DNA from: Prevotellaceae bacterium
GTDB taxonomy: Bacteria > Bacteroidota > Bacteroidia > Bacteroidales > UBA932
Assembly: GCA_031289995.1 (NCBI GenBank)
Contig: JAITOI010000105.1
Span: 1-7,981, forward strand
Reading direction: 5' to 3'
Length of the DNA stretch: 7,981 nucleotides
Shown here: in pieces, positions 5,356 to 7,981 of the stretch
How positions within the stretch are numbered: position 1 is the stretch's first letter
Layout: every line of letters starts with the position of its first letter
Position numbers and translations under genes: made by a program
Notes under the pieces: model-generated
What the model saw: the letters and a program-made list of their open reading frames with translations, nothing else
What the model was told of the DNA's origin: nothing
Databases searched by the model: none

Positions 5356-6987
5356 TTATTTGAGGATTTGAGGGTTAAGATTGCCGGCTTTAGAGGCTGC
5401 GAGCTCGTCGATTTCCGGGCCTTTTTTGATGGCGCTCAGCATGATTTTTACCTCAGCTGCAAGCAGCACTGCAAATAGCGCCACGAAGATGAAAAACGTA
5501 AGCTGCACCGAGGATACGGAGAGGTTGGAGATGGCCGCAGAAGTAGGCAAGATATCTTGTATAGTCCAGGGCTGACGTCCTACTTCGGCCACCACCCATC
5601 CGGCCTGCCCAGCAAGGGTGGCGGCGGGTATGGAGAGGAGGAAAACCCAGAGCAGCCAGCGCTTCTCGACCAGCGTTTTCTTCCAGCGCAGCCAGCGCTT
5701 GCCGGTCAGCTGATCCTTGAAGCCGAACAGCACCGCGAGCGCAAACAGCAGCAGCAAGTATCCGCCCAGAATGACCATTACGCGAAAGGCGTAGAACGTA
5801 AGCCCAACGGGGGGTATAGCGTCTGTCGGATGCTTGATGTAGCCCCATCCGAAGTACTCGAAGTTGCGGTTGAGCACGTCGAGATGCGCGGCTTGTAGCG
5901 AGTCGTTGTTGGCCTTTTTCGCCTCGCGGTAGCCCGCCAGCGCTTGGATGGCGGCCTGCCCTCGCGCCACCTTTTCATGCGCCGACAGCGCGGTGTCGCC
6001 GCAGCGCGTAACGTATCCGCCGTCCATCAAGTTGCGGATGCCGGGCACGTAGGCATCGAGGTCGCGCTCGGCAAAAAACGAGAGCATTTTTGGCAGCTCA
6101 AATTTGAAGAGGAAGGGGTCAACGCCATCGTTGTAGGCCTGCTTGCTGGGGTTCAGAATCCCAACGCCCACAAGGCCTGCGCCGTGTTGCCCCTCGTAGA
6201 AGCCTTCCATGGCGGCGAGCTTCATGGGCTGCTTTTGCGCCACCTGATGCGCCGAGCCATCGCCCGTCCACACGGACAATAGGATGGCCACGAGGCCAAA
6301 CAGACCCGCCACCTTGATGCTCGCCATCGCGAATTTCGCCTCGCGCTTTTTGAGCAAAAACCAAGCAGCCACGCCGACCACAAAGATGGCTCCCGTTGCC
6401 CAGCCCGAGAACACGGCGTGGAAAAACTTGTTGACCGCGAGCGGCGACAGCGCCACCGCCCAAAAGTCGAGCATCTCGTTGCGCACCGTGTCGGGGTTGA
6501 AGTGCATGCCCACAGGGTTCTGCATCCACGCGTTGGCCACCAGAATCCAGTAGGCCGAAATGGTGGCGCCTACGATGGTGAGCCAGGTGGAGGCGAGGTG
6601 AAATCGCTTGCTCACCTTGTTCCAGCCGAAGAACATCACGGCGATGAACGTGGCCTCCATGAAGAAGGCGAGGATGCCCTCAATGGCAAGCGGGGCACCA
6701 AAAATGTCGCCCACAAACCAGCTGTAGTTGCTCCAGTTGGTGCCAAACTCGAACTCGAGTATCAGGCCTGAGGCTACGCCAATGGCAAAGTTGATGCCAA
6801 AAATTTTCATCCAAAACTTGGCGGTGCGCTTCCAGAATTCGTCGCCCGTGCGGTAGTAGATGGTTTCCATGATGGCCTGCACCACGCCCAAGCCCAGCGT
6901 GAGCGGTACGAACAGCCAATGGTAAGCAGCGGTGAGCGCGAATTGCGCCCGCGACCACTCAATAACAGCAGCATTAATAGTTTCCAT
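5356..6987 (-). CDS. cydA: Cytochrome bd quinol oxidase subunit I
   Basis: This is the 543-residue heme-bearing catalytic subunit of cytochrome bd oxidase in the inner membrane. By alignment with E. coli CydA the key residues are present: His23 (high-spin heme ligand, E. coli H19), Glu103 and Glu111 (E99, E107), His190 and Met404 (heme b558 ligands, H186 and M393) and Arg402 next to that methionine. The quinol-site residues Lys256 and Glu261 sit in KLAAME, and the signature GWVVAEVGRQPW spans 463-474. The region between about 245 and 395 is long, so this is the long Q-loop type. The start METINAAVIEWSRAQFALTA matches the family N-terminus, and the ATG lies 7 bp after the DUF4492 stop. Nothing essential is missing, so the enzyme should be active. 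It probably supports growth at low oxygen. Confidence 0.97.
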   Translation of the reverse strand: METINAAVIEWSRAQFALTAAYHWLFVPLTLGLGVVQAIMETIYYRTGDEFWKRTAKFWMKIFGINFAIGVASGLILEFEFGTNWSNYSWFVGDIFGAPLAIEGILAFFMEATFIAVMFFGWNKVSKRFHLASTWLTIVGATISAYWILVANAWMQNPVGMHFNPDTVRNEMLDFWAVALSPLAVNKFFHAVFSGWATGAIFVVGVAAWFLLKKREAKFAMASIKVAGLFGLVAILLSVWTGDGSAHQVAQKQPMKLAAMEGFYEGQHGAGLVGVGILNPSKQAYNDGVDPFLFKFELPKMLSFFAERDLDAYVPGIRNLMDGGYVTRCGDTALSAHEKVARGQAAIQALAGYREAKKANNDSLQAAHLDVLNRNFEYFGWGYIKHPTDAIPPVGLTFYAFRVMVILGGYLLLLFALAVLFGFKDQLTGKRWLRWKKTLVEKRWLLWVFLLSIPAATLAGQAGWVVAEVGRQPWTIQDILPTSAAISNLSVSSVQLTFFIFVALFAVLLAAEVKIMLSAIKKGPEIDELAASKAGNLNPQILK

Positions 6988-6994
6988 ACATTAT

Positions 6995-7210
6995 TTATTT
7001 TTGGGGATTAATGGCACGGTTGACTAGCTCGCCCGACACGTAGTCGGCCTTGTCGCTCGGCGTGTCGAGCTGCCCGAGGTAGCTCGGGAAGAAGAACACC
7101 CGCAGCACGGCGAACATGATGAAGAGCTTGATGAGAATGATTGCCCACAAGGTTTTGCCGATGGTCATGCTCCGAAATCCATCGCGGTAGAAGGCGTAAA
7201 CGCGGTACAT
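6995..7210 (-). CDS. DUF4492 small membrane protein of the cyd operon
   Basis: This encodes 71 residues. The pattern YRDGFRSMTIGKTLWAIILI then KLFIMFAVLRVFFFPSYL matches DUF4492, a short protein encoded just before cydA in Bacteroidota. One membrane segment lies around residues 20-42, preceded by a basic N-terminus (MYRVYAFYRDGFR). A hydrophilic tail with acidic residues, SDKADYVSGELVNRAINPQK, follows. The ATG at 7208-7210 gives the full conserved start; an internal ATG at residue 15 would cut off the conserved YRDGFRSM. Its place at the head of the operon, 7 bp before cydA, suggests a small accessory subunit or assembly factor of the oxidase, analogous in position-based reasoning to CydX/CydH. 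This role is inferred from context, not shown by the sequence. Confidence 0.88.
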   Translation of the reverse strand: MYRVYAFYRDGFRSMTIGKTLWAIILIKLFIMFAVLRVFFFPSYLGQLDTPSDKADYVSGELVNRAINPQK

Positions 7211-7218
7211 TTTTAGTC

Positions 7219-7241
7219 GATATTTTGGGTTGATATTTTGG
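7219..7241 (-). repeat. Two direct repeats CCAAAATATC in the cyd leader
   Basis: CCAAAATATC occurs twice on the minus strand (7241-7232 and 7228-7219), 13 bp apart and ending 9 bases before the DUF4492 ATG. The sites lie downstream of the predicted promoter, in the untranslated leader. They could be a protein-binding or translation-related element, or chance in AT-rich DNA. Confidence 0.45.
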
Positions 7242-7277
7242 AAAAATTTGTTCAGTATGTGCTCCTAATTTAGGGCG

Positions 7278-7306
7278 CGAAGATACGAAAATTTTGAAAT
7301 CTCAAA
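7278..7306 (-). promoter_or_regulatory. Promoter of the DUF4492-cydA-cydB operon
   Basis: On the minus strand TTTG (7306-7303), a 17-base spacer and TATCTTCG (7285-7278) fit the Bacteroidota promoter pattern with one mismatch in the -7 box. The predicted leader to the DUF4492 ATG is about 60 bases. The promoter ends only 15 bp from the large palindrome at 7321. Confidence 0.65.
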
Positions 7307-7320
7307 TCATCACGGAGGCG

Positions 7321-7841
7321 GGCTAAAACTTTTTTTGAGGTGCTATTCCAATCGTCCTGCCATGCGCACGGGTGAATGGCGTTCCCCGAAGGAGGCCTGT
7401 GCTCCGTGCGCAAGACGCGCATTTGTCGTTACCGCAGGCTGCGCTTCGCTTGCCTGCGGTTATGAAAATTGCGTCCCTTCGGGACTTCGCAATGGTATTG
7501 CTGTTACCCGCTCGTCGTCATTGCGAGGGCAAAGCCCGAAGCAACCGAAGCACGAAGTGCGAGCTCGGCGAAGCCAATCCAACTTGTTGTTCTTCTTCTT
7601 CGGGATTGCTTCGCTCCGCTCGCCATGACGGCGAGCGGGAGACAGCAACACCATTGCGAAGTCCCAAAGGGACGTAATTTTCATAACCGCAGGCAAGCGA
7701 AGCGCAGCCTGCGGTAACGACAAACGCACGTCTTGCGCACGGAGCACAGGCCTCATTCGGGGCACAACTTATTCCCGTGCGCCCTGCAGAACGCTTGAAC
7801 CGTAGAACGATAGGAGTAGCACCTCAAAAAAAAATTTAGCC
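7321..7841. repeat. Giant imperfect palindrome, about 521 bp, with nested palindromes
   Basis: Matching reverse-complement blocks run from both edges to the centre. 7321-7344 pairs with 7818-7841 (2 mismatches in 24), 7393-7416 with 7730-7753 (perfect), 7423-7470 with 7676-7723 (48 bp perfect), 7471-7496 with 7650-7675 (2 mismatches) and 7507-7525 with 7621-7639 (2 mismatches). The left arm (176 bp) is 16 bp shorter than the right (192 bp) because of a gap near 7353. The 48-bp block contains its own palindrome (ACCGCAGGC ... GCCTGCGGT). The centre carries a CGTCATTGCGAG / GAAGCAATCC type repeat. The part at 7730-7794 is shared with 229-293. No transposase is encoded and no clear target duplication is seen. 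It is probably a MITE-like composite element. Its edges, GGCTAAA next to T7 and A9 runs, look like the true ends. Confidence 0.9.
7507..7639. repeat. Inner REP-like repeat at the centre of the giant palindrome
   Basis: The two ends, CCCGCTCGTCGTCATTGCG (7507-7525) and the complement of 7621-7639, match at 17 of 19 positions. Next to them lie GAAGCAA-type and GATTGCTTCG-type words in opposite orientation. The loop between them (about 7530-7605) is not well paired. This looks like a separate repeat family nested inside the larger palindrome. Confidence 0.65.
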
Positions 7842-7981
7842 AGCTTTGTATGCATACCATCGCGCTATCTTTGCGTAAAAAAAAAGATCATGCCAATCGA
7901 CTTTACTAAAAAAACTTGTAAATTAAAATAAAAAAGATGGCAAAACTATAAATTTGTATAAAAATAAAGAAAATTGTTGGG
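7842..7981 (+). other. AT-rich region with plus-strand promoter-like site, no gene recognised
   Basis: TTTG (7845-7848), a 17-base spacer and TATCTTTG (7866-7873) form a good Bacteroidota promoter pointing right, directly outside the giant palindrome. Downstream, an ATG at 7890 opens only 13 codons before TAA (7929-7931), and another ATG near 7938 is stopped after four codons. The sequence is far richer in A and T than the rest of the window. The transcribed gene, if any, must lie beyond the right edge, or the product could be a small RNA. Confidence 0.5.

Noticed and set aside
7321..7841. Insertion sequence with transposase
   Set aside because: The ends look like terminal inverted repeats, but the interior is itself palindromic and no frame resembles a transposase. 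No target-site duplication is evident.
7890..7931. 13-codon open frame as a gene
   Set aside because: It is too short and without recognisable features. It is kept only as a note under the promoter region.

Overview
The window looks like a GC-rich chromosomal segment from a member of the Bacteroidota, probably Bacteroidales-like. Three things support this: promoter boxes of the Bacteroidota type (TAnnTTTG with an upstream TTTG) in front of the transcription units, starts without clear Shine-Dalgarno sequences, and a DUF4492-cydA-cydB operon typical of this phylum. The genus cannot be told from the sequence.

Layout from left to right. (1) Positions 1-293 hold a large nested palindromic repeat, cut by the left window edge. 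(2) Positions 309-468 (minus) hold a short unrecognised gene whose start codon is out of frame with its body by one base, at a six-A run. (3) Positions 537-2225 (minus) carry a DUF47/PhoU-like regulator followed by a PiT phosphate transporter, a two-gene phosphate uptake operon. (4) Positions 2310-3755 (plus) carry a sodium:solute symporter transcribed divergently from that operon. The two promoters lie back to back in one inverted repeat. (5) Positions 3772-4002 (minus) encode a short protein with a Phd/YefM-like antitoxin N-terminus and no visible toxin. It has a well formed promoter. (6) Positions 4197-7210 (minus) carry DUF4492, cydA and cydB, spaced 7 bp apart. The operon has a promoter near 7278-7306 and an intrinsic terminator at 4124-4160, and it encodes a cytochrome bd quinol oxidase for respiration at low oxygen. 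(7) Positions 7321-7841 form a very large imperfect palindrome of about 521 bp. It shares its middle module with the left repeat and carries a different set of nested hairpins. (8) Positions 7842-7981 are AT-rich, with a plus-strand promoter-like sequence and no recognisable gene.

The protein-coding core is ordinary metabolism: phosphate import, sodium-coupled solute import and a high-affinity terminal oxidase. The unusual content is the pair of related giant palindromes that bracket it. They look like modular, non-coding, repetitive elements into which smaller palindromes have been inserted. The frameshifted small gene and the inverted-repeat divergent promoter are secondary points of interest. 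I found no CRISPR array, tRNA, rRNA or transposase gene.
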